Assembly (NCBI GenBank): GCA_031272575.1
Contig: JAISTO010000070.1
Span: 1 to 8,390 of the forward strand
Direction: 5' to 3'
Length of the DNA: 8,390 nucleotides
Source of the DNA: Treponema sp.
Lineage (GTDB): Bacteria; Spirochaetota; Spirochaetia; Treponematales; Breznakiellaceae
Below are positions 1 through 6,130 of this stretch, one piece after another (within the stretch, counting starts at the first letter, position 1; each line of letters opens with the position of its first letter). A model generated the notes under the pieces. The model ran no database searches and was not told the DNA's origin. It was given only the letters and a program-made list of their open reading frames with translations. A program made the position numbers and the translations under genes.

Positions 1-71
1 CGCCCCCCGCCCCCGGGCCCCCGCGGCCCGGCGGGCCCGGGCCCGCGCGCCGCCCCGCGGGCCGGGCGCCG
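1..71. other. Stretch composed only of G and C
   Basis: No A or T occurs until A at 72, and no T until 86. The stretch is rich in overlapping palindromes such as CCCGGG and CCGCGG. No gene can be read in it. It may be an extreme intergenic structure or a poorly resolved assembly end; the sequence alone does not decide. Confidence 0.6.
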
Positions 72-133
72 ACCGACGCGCGGAGTGCTGGGGGCGATAG
101 AGGCGCGGAGTGACGGGGAGGTGCAGGCGCCTT

Positions 134-183
134 GTCATTCCGCGGCTTGGAAACCGCGTCATTCCGCGACTTGATCGCGGAAT
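134..183. repeat. Two tandem palindromic repeat units (GTCATTCCGCG type)
   Basis: Unit one (134-158) starts GTCATTCCGCGGCTTGG and can fold as CGCGG (141-145) with CCGCG (154-158). Unit two (159-183) contains a perfect 9-bp inverted repeat, ATTCCGCGA (161-169) and TCGCGGAAT (175-183), with a 5-base CTTGA loop. The first 21 bases of unit one recur with one change at 8078-8098, on the other side of the operon. Confidence 0.65.
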
Positions 184-196
184 CTGTTGGAAGTAG

Positions 197-219
197 ACTC
201 CGCGCTTGAAGCGCGGAGT
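197..219. repeat. Perfect 11-bp inverted repeat
   Basis: ACTCCGCGCTT (197-207) and AAGCGCGGAGT (209-219) are exact reverse complements around a single G. This makes it the most nearly perfect palindrome in the left-flank repeat cluster. It appears to join the forward and inverted forms of the family core. Confidence 0.7.
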
Positions 220-265
220 GACGGGGGGGCGATAGAGGCGCGGAGTGACGGGGGGTGGATTGACG

Positions 266-297
266 CATCCTCCCCCGTGGGGGAGGATGGCCTTTTT
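266..297 (+). terminator. Terminator-like hairpin with T tract
   Basis: CATCCTCCCCC (266-276) and GGGGGAGGATG (279-289) form a perfect 11-bp stem with a 2-base centre, followed by GCC and TTTTT (293-297). This has the form of a rho-independent terminator for plus-strand transcripts entering from the left. The loop would have to open to 4 or more bases. A second C7/G7 inverted repeat follows at 311-327 (7-bp arms around GGA). Both could instead be members of the local repeat family. Confidence 0.4.
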
Positions 298-368
298 CGT
301 GACCCCCCTGCCCCCCCGGAGGGGGGGATTTGCTTCTACTCCCTATCCCTCCCATTACCCCGCGGCAG

Positions 369-408
369 AAAATTTTCAGAAAAAATCGCTCTTTTTTTCC
401 ACTTTTTT
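369..408. promoter_or_regulatory. Phased A/T tracts upstream of the operon promoter
   Basis: Four A/T tracts lie at 369-376 (AAAATTTT), 380-385 (A6), 392-398 (T7) and 403-408 (T6). Their centres are about 10, 12.5 and 10.5 bp apart, close to the DNA helical repeat. Such phasing is known to bend DNA and can act like an UP element. The last tract ends 12 bp before the first -35 box. A role in promoter strength is inferred. Confidence 0.45.
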
Positions 409-420
409 CGGCTTACCCTC

Positions 421-449
421 TTGACATTATACCTATACTGGTATATACT
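421..449 (+). promoter_or_regulatory. Promoter P1 of the operon (sigma-70 type)
   Basis: TTGACA (421-426) matches the -35 consensus. After a 17-bp spacer comes TATACT (444-449), a good -10 box. The predicted start is near 456-457. The spacer and the -10 box are occupied by an operator-like sequence, so a bound regulator would block RNA polymerase. The transcript would have a leader of about 80 bases before the first gene. Confidence 0.75.
428..446. promoter_or_regulatory. Operator-like site O1 inside promoter P1
   Basis: TATACCTATACTGGTATAT is identical to the sequence at 493-511. It contains the near-palindrome TATACTGGTATA (434-445; arms TATAC/GTATA around TG) and also an outer pair TATACC/GGTATA 6 bp apart. 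It covers most of the -35/-10 spacer, as expected for a repressor site. The cognate regulator is not in the window. The site does not resemble Fur or typical DtxR boxes as I know them. Confidence 0.6.
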
Positions 450-455
450 TATGCA

Positions 456-467
456 TATACTGGTATA
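456..467. promoter_or_regulatory. Third operator core O2 at the P1 start point
   Basis: TATACTGGTATA, exactly the 12-bp core found in the other two sites, lies at the predicted +1 of P1. Here the extra GG flank is on the right (GGTATAGG) rather than CC on the left, so the site looks partly inverted relative to the other two. Binding here would further block P1 and could allow cooperative contacts with the neighbouring sites. Confidence 0.5.
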
Positions 468-485
468 GGATAGAGGGGAGCCAAC

Positions 486-514
486 TTGACTCTATACCTA
501 TACTGGTATATGCT
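486..514 (+). promoter_or_regulatory. Promoter P2 of the operon (duplicate of P1)
   Basis: TTGACT (486-491), a 17-bp spacer and TATGCT (509-514) form a second sigma-70-type promoter, 65 bp downstream of P1. The 29-bp units P1 and P2 differ at three positions only. The predicted start is near 521, giving a very short leader of about 15 bases before the ATG at 536, with GGAGG just inside it. Confidence 0.7.
493..511. promoter_or_regulatory. Operator-like site O3 inside promoter P2
   Basis: This is an exact copy of the 19-bp O1 sequence, placed in the same register: it begins 7 bp after the first base of the -35 box in both promoters. Conservation of both sequence and position argues that it is a real protein-binding site controlling both start points in the same way. 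Confidence 0.6.
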
Positions 515-524
515 ATTGCAGGTT

Positions 525-529
525 GGAGG
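525..529 (+). promoter_or_regulatory. Ribosome binding site that fixes the first start codon
   Basis: GGAGG lies 6 bases before ATG at 536 but directly abuts the in-frame TTG at 530, so 536 is the likely start. Nearly the same leader (GGAGGTAGACTATG) precedes the second gene, and GGAGGTTTCCTATG precedes the last gene. Confidence 0.75.
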
Positions 530-535
530 TTGACT

Positions 536-1789
536 ATGGTCACTATAAAAAAGCAGGCGGGGAGTGTCCGGCCAAAAAAGTTAGTCTTGTCTCTCTTTTT
601 GGCGGTGCCGCTGCTCTTTCCCGCGGCGCTCGTGTTTGGGGCGTTTGACACCTGGGGTGATATGGCGCTCGAAATGAGCGCGGTGCTGGACGATGCCGCG
701 GCGCTCTACGCCGGGGGGGATACGGCCGCGGCGAAGAAGCGCGTGGACGACGCCTACTACGGCTACTACGAGAAGTACGGGTTTGAAAAAACGGTGATGG
801 CGTACATCTCCGGGAGCCGCGCCGCGGCGGTCGAGTACCAGTTCAGCGCGGTCAAAAAGAGTATGACCGCGGGCGAGACAAAGGCCGCGGTGAGCGCGGG
901 CCTTGCGGAACTCGCGCGCCTCTTGACCGAGGACGCGGCGCGGCTCGACGGCAAGGGCGAGAGCGCGTTCGGGGTTTTTGCGGGCGCGCTCGTGATCATA
1001 CTGCGGGAGGGCTTCGAGGCGATCATCATTGTGGGGGCGATTCTCGCGTGGCTCAAAAAGAGCGGCGTGAAGAAGGGCGCGCGCCCGGTGTACTGGGGCT
1101 CGGGTATCGCGCTTGCGCTCAGCGTTGTTATGGCAGTTGTGCTCAACGCGCTCAGCAGCACGGCAACGGGGCAGGGTCAGGAAATGCTCGAGGGCTTCAC
1201 GATGCTCGTCGCGGTGGCGGTGCTCTTTTACGTAAGCAACTGGATGGTCTCGAAAGCGGAGGCGGCCGCGTGGTCACAGTACATCGAAAGCAAGACCGCG
1301 CTTGCGGTGACGCGGGGTAGTATGTTCTCGCTTGCGTTCACCGCGTTTCTCGCGGTCTTCCGTGAGGGCGCGGAGACTATCCTGTTCTACCAGGCGCTCC
1401 TCGCGCAGACGCACACGCACCTAAGCATGATCTATCTTGGGCTTGCGCTCGGCGCGGTGCTCCTTGTCGGCGTCTTCATGCTGATTCGCGTATTGAGTAT
1501 CCGCATTCCGCTGCGGCCCTTTTTCCTGGGCACGAGCATCCTGCTCTTCGTCATGTCGATCACCTTTATCGGAAACGGCGTCAAGGAACTGCAGGAGGCG
1601 AACCTGGTCAGCGTCACCCCTGTGTCCGGCATAGGTTCCATAGATATGCTCGGCGTCTATCCGACCTGGGAAACATTGATCCCGCAGGCCGCGCTGCTTG
1701 TCATCAGTGTGGTCACCTTTGTGTTACAACTACGGAGGGGAAATATTCTTCGCAAAAAAACCGATTCGGAGAATCGGGAAAATTTTTAG
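536..1789 (+). CDS. FTR1-family iron permease
   Basis: Inner-membrane permease of the FTR1/EfeU/FetM family, which imports iron. The product is 417 aa from the ATG at 536 (GGAGG 6 bases upstream; TTG at 530 is too close to it). A signal-like hydrophobic stretch covers about residues 16-36. A helical extracytoplasmic region follows to about residue 145, containing the DAYY..YYEKYGFE pattern seen in the N-terminal domains of bacterial FTR1 proteins. The membrane part carries both family hallmarks: REGFE at 157-161 and REGAE at 276-280, the glutamate motifs thought to bind ferric iron. About seven membrane helices follow the extracytoplasmic domain. The tail is basic and polar. Neighbouring P19/Tp34 and DUF2318 genes support the assignment. 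The 3' end encodes a terminator-like hairpin, and the stop codon overlaps the next gene's ribosome binding site. Metal specificity (Fe versus another metal) is inferred from the family. Confidence 0.93.
   Translation: MVTIKKQAGSVRPKKLVLSLFLAVPLLFPAALVFGAFDTWGDMALEMSAVLDDAAALYAGGDTAAAKKRVDDAYYGYYEKYGFEKTVMAYISGSRAAAVEYQFSAVKKSMTAGETKAAVSAGLAELARLLTEDAARLDGKGESAFGVFAGALVIILREGFEAIIIVGAILAWLKKSGVKKGARPVYWGSGIALALSVVMAVVLNALSSTATGQGQEMLEGFTMLVAVAVLFYVSNWMVSKAEAAAWSQYIESKTALAVTRGSMFSLAFTAFLAVFREGAETILFYQALLAQTHTHLSMIYLGLALGAVLLVGVFMLIRVLSIRIPLRPFFLGTSILLFVMSITFIGNGVKELQEANLVSVTPVSGIGSIDMLGVYPTWETLIPQAALLVISVVTFVLQLRRGNILRKKTDSENRENF
1761..1787 (+). terminator. Terminator-like hairpin in the 3' end of the FTR1 gene
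   Basis: CCGATTC (1761-1767) and GAATCGG (1771-1777) form a 7-bp stem with a GGA loop, then GAAAA and TTTTT (1783-1787). An A7 tract precedes the stem (1754-1760). The element lies inside the last codons and ends just before AGGAGG of the next gene. It could be a partial terminator, a processing or stability element, or simply coding sequence. The GAAAA gap between stem and T tract weakens it as a classical terminator. Confidence 0.35.
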
Positions 1790-1799
1790 GAGGTAGACT

Positions 1800-2381
1800 A
1801 TGAAAAAGTGTCTACAGAGTTTTTTGTTACTCGCGTGCTGCACCGCGATCTTCGTTGGGTGCAAGGATCAAAGGCCCGCCGCCGCAAGGGCAGCGGCGGC
1901 GGCTCCGGGCGAGACGGCCGGGTTCGAGGAGTTCCCCCTGGGGGACGACATCGAACTGGGACCGCTCAATGTGGCGGGGGTGTATTTCCAGCCCGTCGAT
2001 ATGGTGCCGGCTTCGGCGGGACTTCCCGCGTCAGAAGCGGACATCCATATCGAGGCGGATATTTCCGCGCGGGAAAACAGCCTCGGGTACGGCGTCGGCG
2101 ATTTCGTTCCCAACCTTACGGTGAAGTACGAAATCACGCAGACGTCGGGTTGGAAGAGTGAAGGTACCTTCATGCCGATGAACGCAAGTGACGGGCCGCA
2201 TTACGGCGCGAATATCAAACTGAACGGCATAGGCGCGTACAAGGTGCGCTTCCTGATTTACAACCCGGAGGCCCAGGGCTATGTGCTGCACGTGGATAAG
2301 ACCACCGGCGTTACCGGCCGCTTCTGGGACGCGCCGCTTGTCGCGGAGTGGGACTTTGTCTATTCCGGTCCGGCCTGGTAA
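1800..2381 (+). CDS. P19/Tp34-family periplasmic metal-binding lipoprotein
   Basis: Periplasmic metal-binding protein of the P19 (C. jejuni) / FetP (E. coli) / Tp34 (T. pallidum) family, the usual partner of FTR1-type permeases. It is 193 aa. A signal with FVGC (Cys21) suggests a lipoprotein, as in Tp34, whereas P19 is soluble. A low-complexity Ala-rich linker (about 27-40) follows, then the immunoglobulin-like domain. Likely metal ligands in conserved contexts are Met68 (VYFQPVDM), His83 (DIHIEAD), Met125 and/or Met127, His134 (DGPHYGANI) and His164 (YVLHVDKTTGV). P19 binds copper and iron, so a bimetal role is likely. AGGAGG at 1788-1793 overlaps the upstream TAG stop, with 6 bases to the ATG, so translation is probably coupled. 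Family assignment is strong. The exact role (metal delivery or oxidation/reduction) is inferred. Confidence 0.92.
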   Translation: MKKCLQSFLLLACCTAIFVGCKDQRPAAARAAAAAPGETAGFEEFPLGDDIELGPLNVAGVYFQPVDMVPASAGLPASEADIHIEADISARENSLGYGVGDFVPNLTVKYEITQTSGWKSEGTFMPMNASDGPHYGANIKLNGIGAYKVRFLIYNPEAQGYVLHVDKTTGVTGRFWDAPLVAEWDFVYSGPAW

Positions 2382-2411
2382 ACGCGCGGGGAGGAGCGCA
2401 AGGGGGGCAGC

Positions 2412-3677
2412 ATGACAAGCGCGTTTATTCTCGCCGTGACGCATACGCTTTCCTGCGGTGTCCTCGCGGCTCTCCTTGCGCTCTGCATCTTGCGCGCGGG
2501 CGCGGGAGCGGAGCATCTCCACGCAAGGCGCGTCTTCTTCGCGTGCCTTGCCGCGGGGCTCGCTCTCGCGCTGGTCCTCGCGCTTCTTCGCCGCGCCACC
2601 GCGATCAACCGCGGCATGGTGAACACCGTCATCCTGCTTGTCACGGTGACGGTCACGGTGGTGTTCCTGGTGTCACTCTGGCTTCCCACCGCAAAAGGAC
2701 ACCGTGTGCGGGAAATGGTCACCCTGTTTGGTATGTGGACAGGATGTACGCTTTGCGGACTCCTTGTCCTTTTCAGTGCGCAGAACATCTTTCTTATGCC
2801 CGCGGACTTTGTACTCCCCGGGGAGAGCGCGTTCAGCACCGACGTGCTTGCGCAGAGCGCGGGGCTGCTGCTCGGCATCGCGCTGACCGTGACCGCCGCG
2901 GCGGCGCTCTACCGCGGCGCCCGGAAAATGCCGCGGCCCCTTGCGGCAGGGGCGCTCTCCGCGGCGCTGCTTGCGGAGGGGGTACTACAGACCGCGCAGA
3001 TACTGCAGTTCCTCAGTGCGCGGCGCGTCATCCGGCCCGGGCCCCTGCTCTTCCGCTTCTTCAGTACGCTGCTGAATCATAGCATATATGTCAATTATCT
3101 CATGATCGGCATCGGGGTTTTGGTGATTTTTGCGAGTTTTTTGGTCAAAAAAAGTGACTTTTTTGCGTTTCGCAATCCGGCGGAACTGCGGAAGTACAAG
3201 GCATCCCGGGCGGCGGATCTGAGGCGGCGCGTACTTGCCGCGGCTTCTCTTGCGTTTGCGCTCTTCAGTCTGACCGCGCTCAAGGCCTGGCACGAAAAAG
3301 AAGTGACGCTGTCCCCCGCGGAACCCATGGAGATCGCGGGGAATGAAATCCGCATACCGGTGACGCGGATCGAGGACGGCCATCTGCACCGCTTTGCATG
3401 GAACGCGCCGGACGGCACGGAACTGCGCTTCATCGTGATAAAGAAAAGCGCGGCCGCGTACGGGGTCGGCCTCGACGCCTGCGACATCTGCGGGGACACG
3501 GGCTACTACGAACGGAGTGACGGCGTGGTCTGCCGTCTCTGCGATGTGGTGATGAACAAAGCGACCATCGGCTTCAAGGGGGGCTGCAATCCGGTGCCCC
3601 TTGAGTACCGTATGCGCAATGCATTCATGATCATCAATCTTGCGGATCTGGAAAAAGAAAAAGGACGGTTTAAATGA
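2412..3677 (+). CDS. Polytopic membrane protein with C-terminal DUF2318 cysteine domain
   Basis: Conserved companion of FTR1/P19 loci (Cj1660-type), 421 aa. About eight hydrophobic helices cover residues 6-300, followed by a soluble C-terminal domain of about 120 residues. That domain has the DUF2318 pattern: CDIC (357-360), GYY, CRLC (374-377), then GGC (Cys392), i.e. C-x2-C-x13-C-x2-C-x14-C. The cysteines probably bind metal or an iron-sulphur centre. Basic loops (AEHLHARR, RGARK, KK...RKYK...RRR) fall between helices 1-2, 5-6 and 7-8. This places the N-terminus outside and the cysteine domain in the periplasm, next to P19. The start has a G-rich ribosome site (2402-2407) and a 30-bp gap from the P19 gene. 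Its last bases form an ATGA overlap with the next gene. A redox or iron-relay role is inferred; no biochemical function is established to my knowledge. Confidence 0.87.
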   Translation: MTSAFILAVTHTLSCGVLAALLALCILRAGAGAEHLHARRVFFACLAAGLALALVLALLRRATAINRGMVNTVILLVTVTVTVVFLVSLWLPTAKGHRVREMVTLFGMWTGCTLCGLLVLFSAQNIFLMPADFVLPGESAFSTDVLAQSAGLLLGIALTVTAAAALYRGARKMPRPLAAGALSAALLAEGVLQTAQILQFLSARRVIRPGPLLFRFFSTLLNHSIYVNYLMIGIGVLVIFASFLVKKSDFFAFRNPAELRKYKASRAADLRRRVLAAASLAFALFSLTALKAWHEKEVTLSPAEPMEIAGNEIRIPVTRIEDGHLHRFAWNAPDGTELRFIVIKKSAAAYGVGLDACDICGDTGYYERSDGVVCRLCDVVMNKATIGFKGGCNPVPLEYRMRNAFMIINLADLEKEKGRFK

Positions 3678-4942
3678 TAGTCCGAATGCTGCGGCGCGGC
3701 ATAACACGGCAGCGCGGAAAAATGTATCTGGCGGCGGCAACGATCGCGCTCGGCGCGTCACTGGTCACCGCGATGCTCACCGTGCTCTTCGATGTTGGTG
3801 ACAAGGTGAACAAGGAATTGAAAACCTACGGCGCGAATATCAACGTTATGCCGCAGGGCGCGTTTCTTATGAGCGGCTTGTATGGGCTGCAGGAGGGGGC
3901 CGGGGTATCGGATACTTTTTTGCGCGAAGATGAAATCGGCAATATCAAAACTATTTTCTGGGCGTTTAACATTCTCGACTGCGCGCCGTATCTGTCAATC
4001 AACAATGATGATGGTATTACGGTGACGGGAACCTGGTTTGAAAAAGCAATAACGCTTCCGACCGGGGATGCGTTTGTTACCGGCGTCCGTCATTTGAAAA
4101 CCTGGTGGGATATCGACGGCGAGTGGGCCGATGATGAGAGCGCTTCCGCAATGGCGGGCGCGGAGGCCGCGAAAAAACTCAAGCTCAAAGCGGGGACTGA
4201 GATCACGCTGAACGGCGCGGACGGCGCGGCAATCACTTTTACGGTGAAAGGCATTTTCCATGCGGGCGGCGCGGAGGATAGCACCGTGTACCTTCCGCTT
4301 GCCGCCGCGCAGCGCCTCGCGGGGAAAGAGGGCCTCTTTCAGCGCCTCGAAGTGAGCGCGCTCACCACGCCGGATAACGACCTTGCGCGCCGCGCCGCCG
4401 CGGACCCGTCGAGCCTCTCTATCAAAGAGTGGGAGACCTGGTACTGCACCGCGTATGTGAGCGCGATCTGCTATCAGATTGATGAGGTGCTCAGCGGCGC
4501 GGTGTCGAAGCCGGTGCGGCAGGTGTCCGCGTCCGAGGGGACTATCCTCGAAAAAACAACGCTGCTCATGCTGCTCATTACGGTAGTGAGTCTCGCCTGC
4601 TCCGGCCTCGGCATATCGAACCTGGTGACCGCGCAGGTACTGGAACGCGCGCAGGAGCTGGGGCTGCTCAAGGCAGTGGGCGCGCAGGACGCGGCGGTCT
4701 CGGCGCTCGTGCTCTGCGAGGTGCTTCTGGTGTCGCTTGCGGGCGGCGCGGTCGGCTTTTTTTGCGGTATTGGTTTCGCGCGGATAATCGGCGTGACGGT
4801 CTTTGCGTCAGCGGTGCAGGTGAAACCCCAGGTGCTGCCGGTTACCGCGGCGCTCATGTCACTGGTGACTCTCGCGGGGAGTATACCGGCGATACGGCTG
4901 CTGCTTAAGATGCGTCCGGCGGAGGTGCTGCATGGCAGGTGA
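3674..4942 (+). CDS. ABC transporter permease, FtsX/MacB type (first of two)
   Basis: Inner-membrane subunit of a type VII (MacB/LolCE-like) ABC system, 422 aa. One membrane helix lies near residues 16-42, a large periplasmic domain spans about 43-290, and three C-terminal helices begin near 297, 343 and 380. The cytoplasmic loop RAQELGLLKAVGA (325-337) is the typical FtsX segment that contacts the ATPase. The start is ATGA-overlapped with the DUF2318 gene (ATG 3674-3676, TGA 3675-3677), and AAGGA lies 8 bases upstream, indicating translational coupling. It shares the N-terminal pattern VRML...QRGxM with the next gene, so the two probably arose by duplication and form a heterodimer. Family members generally move lipids, peptides or lipoproteins or act mechanically on periplasmic partners; the substrate here is unknown. 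It is the counterpart of Cj1661/Cj1662. Confidence 0.88.
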   Translation: MIVRMLRRGITRQRGKMYLAAATIALGASLVTAMLTVLFDVGDKVNKELKTYGANINVMPQGAFLMSGLYGLQEGAGVSDTFLREDEIGNIKTIFWAFNILDCAPYLSINNDDGITVTGTWFEKAITLPTGDAFVTGVRHLKTWWDIDGEWADDESASAMAGAEAAKKLKLKAGTEITLNGADGAAITFTVKGIFHAGGAEDSTVYLPLAAAQRLAGKEGLFQRLEVSALTTPDNDLARRAAADPSSLSIKEWETWYCTAYVSAICYQIDEVLSGAVSKPVRQVSASEGTILEKTTLLMLLITVVSLACSGLGISNLVTAQVLERAQELGLLKAVGAQDAAVSALVLCEVLLVSLAGGAVGFFCGIGFARIIGVTVFASAVQVKPQVLPVTAALMSLVTLAGSIPAIRLLLKMRPAEVLHGR

Positions 4943-4975
4943 GGTGTGTGTGGACGGTGGACGAGTGGAGGGTGC

Positions 4976-6121
4976 ATGAAGAATAAACGGTTTTTTGTGC
5001 GAATGCTTTTTAAGGCGTTCTTTTTGCAGCGGGGGCGTATGGGGACGGCGCTCCTGGCGATGACGCTGGGGGCCGCGGTTCTGTCGGGGCTGGTCACCTT
5101 GAGCCGTGATATACCGCGGCAACTGGGGCGGGAGTTTCGCTCGTATGGGGCAAACCTCGTGCTCGTGCCCGCGGGGAACCGCGGCTTCTTTACGCGGGCA
5201 GACCTGCGCCGCGCCGGGGCGCTCCTGCCGCAAGGGGCCCTGCTCGGCGTAACGCCCTGGCGCTACCGTCAGGTGAAAGTGAACGAGCAGCCGCTTATGG
5301 CCGCGGGCACCGACTTCGCGGCGGTGCGGCACACGAGCCCGTACTGGCTCGTTCACGGCAGCCTGCCGCGCGAGAGGGACGAGGCGCTGCTGGGTGAGGA
5401 AGCGGCGCGGCTGCTCCGTCTCGCGCCCGGGGGCGTTTTTGCCATCGGCAGCCGCGCCTTCACCGTCGCGGGTACCCTCGGTACCGGCGGCGCGGAGGAG
5501 GGCTTCATCCTGCTCACGCTCGAGGGCTTCGCGGCGCTTGAAAGCGCTTCGCTCGACGGCGCCGCCGGCGAGGACGCCGCTGAGGGCGGCAGGTTCGACG
5601 CGGCGGAGTGCAGCCTGACGCTTGGCCCCGCAGATCTTGACGCCGCCGCGGCGCGGGTGAACGCCGCCGCCCTGGGGCTCGAGGCGCGGCCGGTGAAGCG
5701 GCTCGCGGTGTCCGAGGGGGCCGTGCTCGCAAAACTGTCCGCCCTCATCTTGCTGGTCACCGTGATCGTGCTCCTCCTCGTGTTGATCTGCACGGCCACC
5801 ACGATGCTGGCCATTGCCGCGGAGCGCCGGCGCGAGATAGGGCTGCGCAAAGCGCTCGGCGCGTCGGGGCGGGATCTCGCGCTGGAGTTTTTTTGCGAAG
5901 GCGGCCTGCTCGGTTTGACGGGCGGGCTTCTGGGCAGTATCGCGGGCTTTGTGTTCGCGCAGCAGATCGCGCTGCGGGTCTTCGGCAGGCCCCTTGCATT
6001 CGCCGCGCTTACCGCGCCGCTCACGGCGCTTGCCTGTCTTGCGCTTGCCCTTGCCGCGTCCGCGTTTCCGGTGCGCAGCGCGGCGCAGGTGGAGCCTGCA
6101 ATCGTATTACGGGGAGAGTAA
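4976..6121 (+). CDS. ABC transporter permease, FtsX/MacB type (second of two)
   Basis: Partner permease of 381 aa with the same plan: N-terminal helix (about 18-38), periplasmic domain, three C-terminal helices, and the ATPase-contact loop ERRREIGLRKALGA (283-296). I chose ATG 4976 because GGAGGG (4967-4972) precedes it and because MKNKRFFVRML...QRGRM then aligns with the start of the first permease. The upstream in-frame GTG at 4946 adds ten residues without similarity. The periplasmic part contains an Ala/Gly/Asp/Glu-rich segment (about 190-215). The gap from the previous gene is 33 bp, and the stop codon overlaps the AAGGAGG of the ATPase gene. Both permeases are full length with intact coupling loops, so a functional heterodimeric transporter is expected. 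The substrate is unknown. Confidence 0.87.
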   Translation: MKNKRFFVRMLFKAFFLQRGRMGTALLAMTLGAAVLSGLVTLSRDIPRQLGREFRSYGANLVLVPAGNRGFFTRADLRRAGALLPQGALLGVTPWRYRQVKVNEQPLMAAGTDFAAVRHTSPYWLVHGSLPRERDEALLGEEAARLLRLAPGGVFAIGSRAFTVAGTLGTGGAEEGFILLTLEGFAALESASLDGAAGEDAAEGGRFDAAECSLTLGPADLDAAAARVNAAALGLEARPVKRLAVSEGAVLAKLSALILLVTVIVLLLVLICTATTMLAIAAERRREIGLRKALGASGRDLALEFFCEGGLLGLTGGLLGSIAGFVFAQQIALRVFGRPLAFAALTAPLTALACLALALAASAFPVRSAAQVEPAIVLRGE

Positions 6122-6130
6122 GGAGGTATG

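Larger units (their letters stand above)
78..254. repeat. Cluster of short intergenic repeats (REP/MITE-like)
   Basis: The word GCGCGGAGTG occurs four times (78-87, 103-112, 211-220, 238-247). A 29-bp direct repeat beginning GGGGGCGATAGAGG is exact at 90-118 and 225-253, an offset of 135 bp. The reverse-complement form of the core (GTCAYTCCGCG) also occurs in this cluster and again downstream of the operon. This is the pattern of a dispersed intergenic repeat family present in both orientations. No coding capacity is evident, and which family it belongs to is unknown to me. Confidence 0.6.

Noticed and set aside
187..468. 93-codon plus-strand frame before the operon
   Set aside because: It runs through the repeat cluster, both hairpins and promoter P1. 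Its sequence reflects the repeats (EARSDGG twice) rather than a protein.
428..511. Fur or DtxR/TroR box as the identity of the operators
   Set aside because: The TATACC...GGTATA pattern does not resemble the GATAATGATAATC-type Fur consensus or the TTAGG/CCTAA-type DtxR consensus. The regulator is left unassigned.
2641..2660. GTGACGGTCAC-type short palindromes in the DUF2318 gene
   Set aside because: They arise from consecutive Val-Thr codons (VTVTVTV) in a membrane helix and need no other explanation.
2985..3761. 258-codon open frame on the minus strand
   Set aside because: Antisense to the DUF2318 gene and the start of the first permease. It is His/Arg-rich, without motifs or a good ribosome site.
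4946..4975. GTG start at 4946 for the second permease
   Set aside because: No good ribosome site precedes it, and the ten extra residues do not align with the paralogous first permease. ATG 4976 has GGAGGG upstream.
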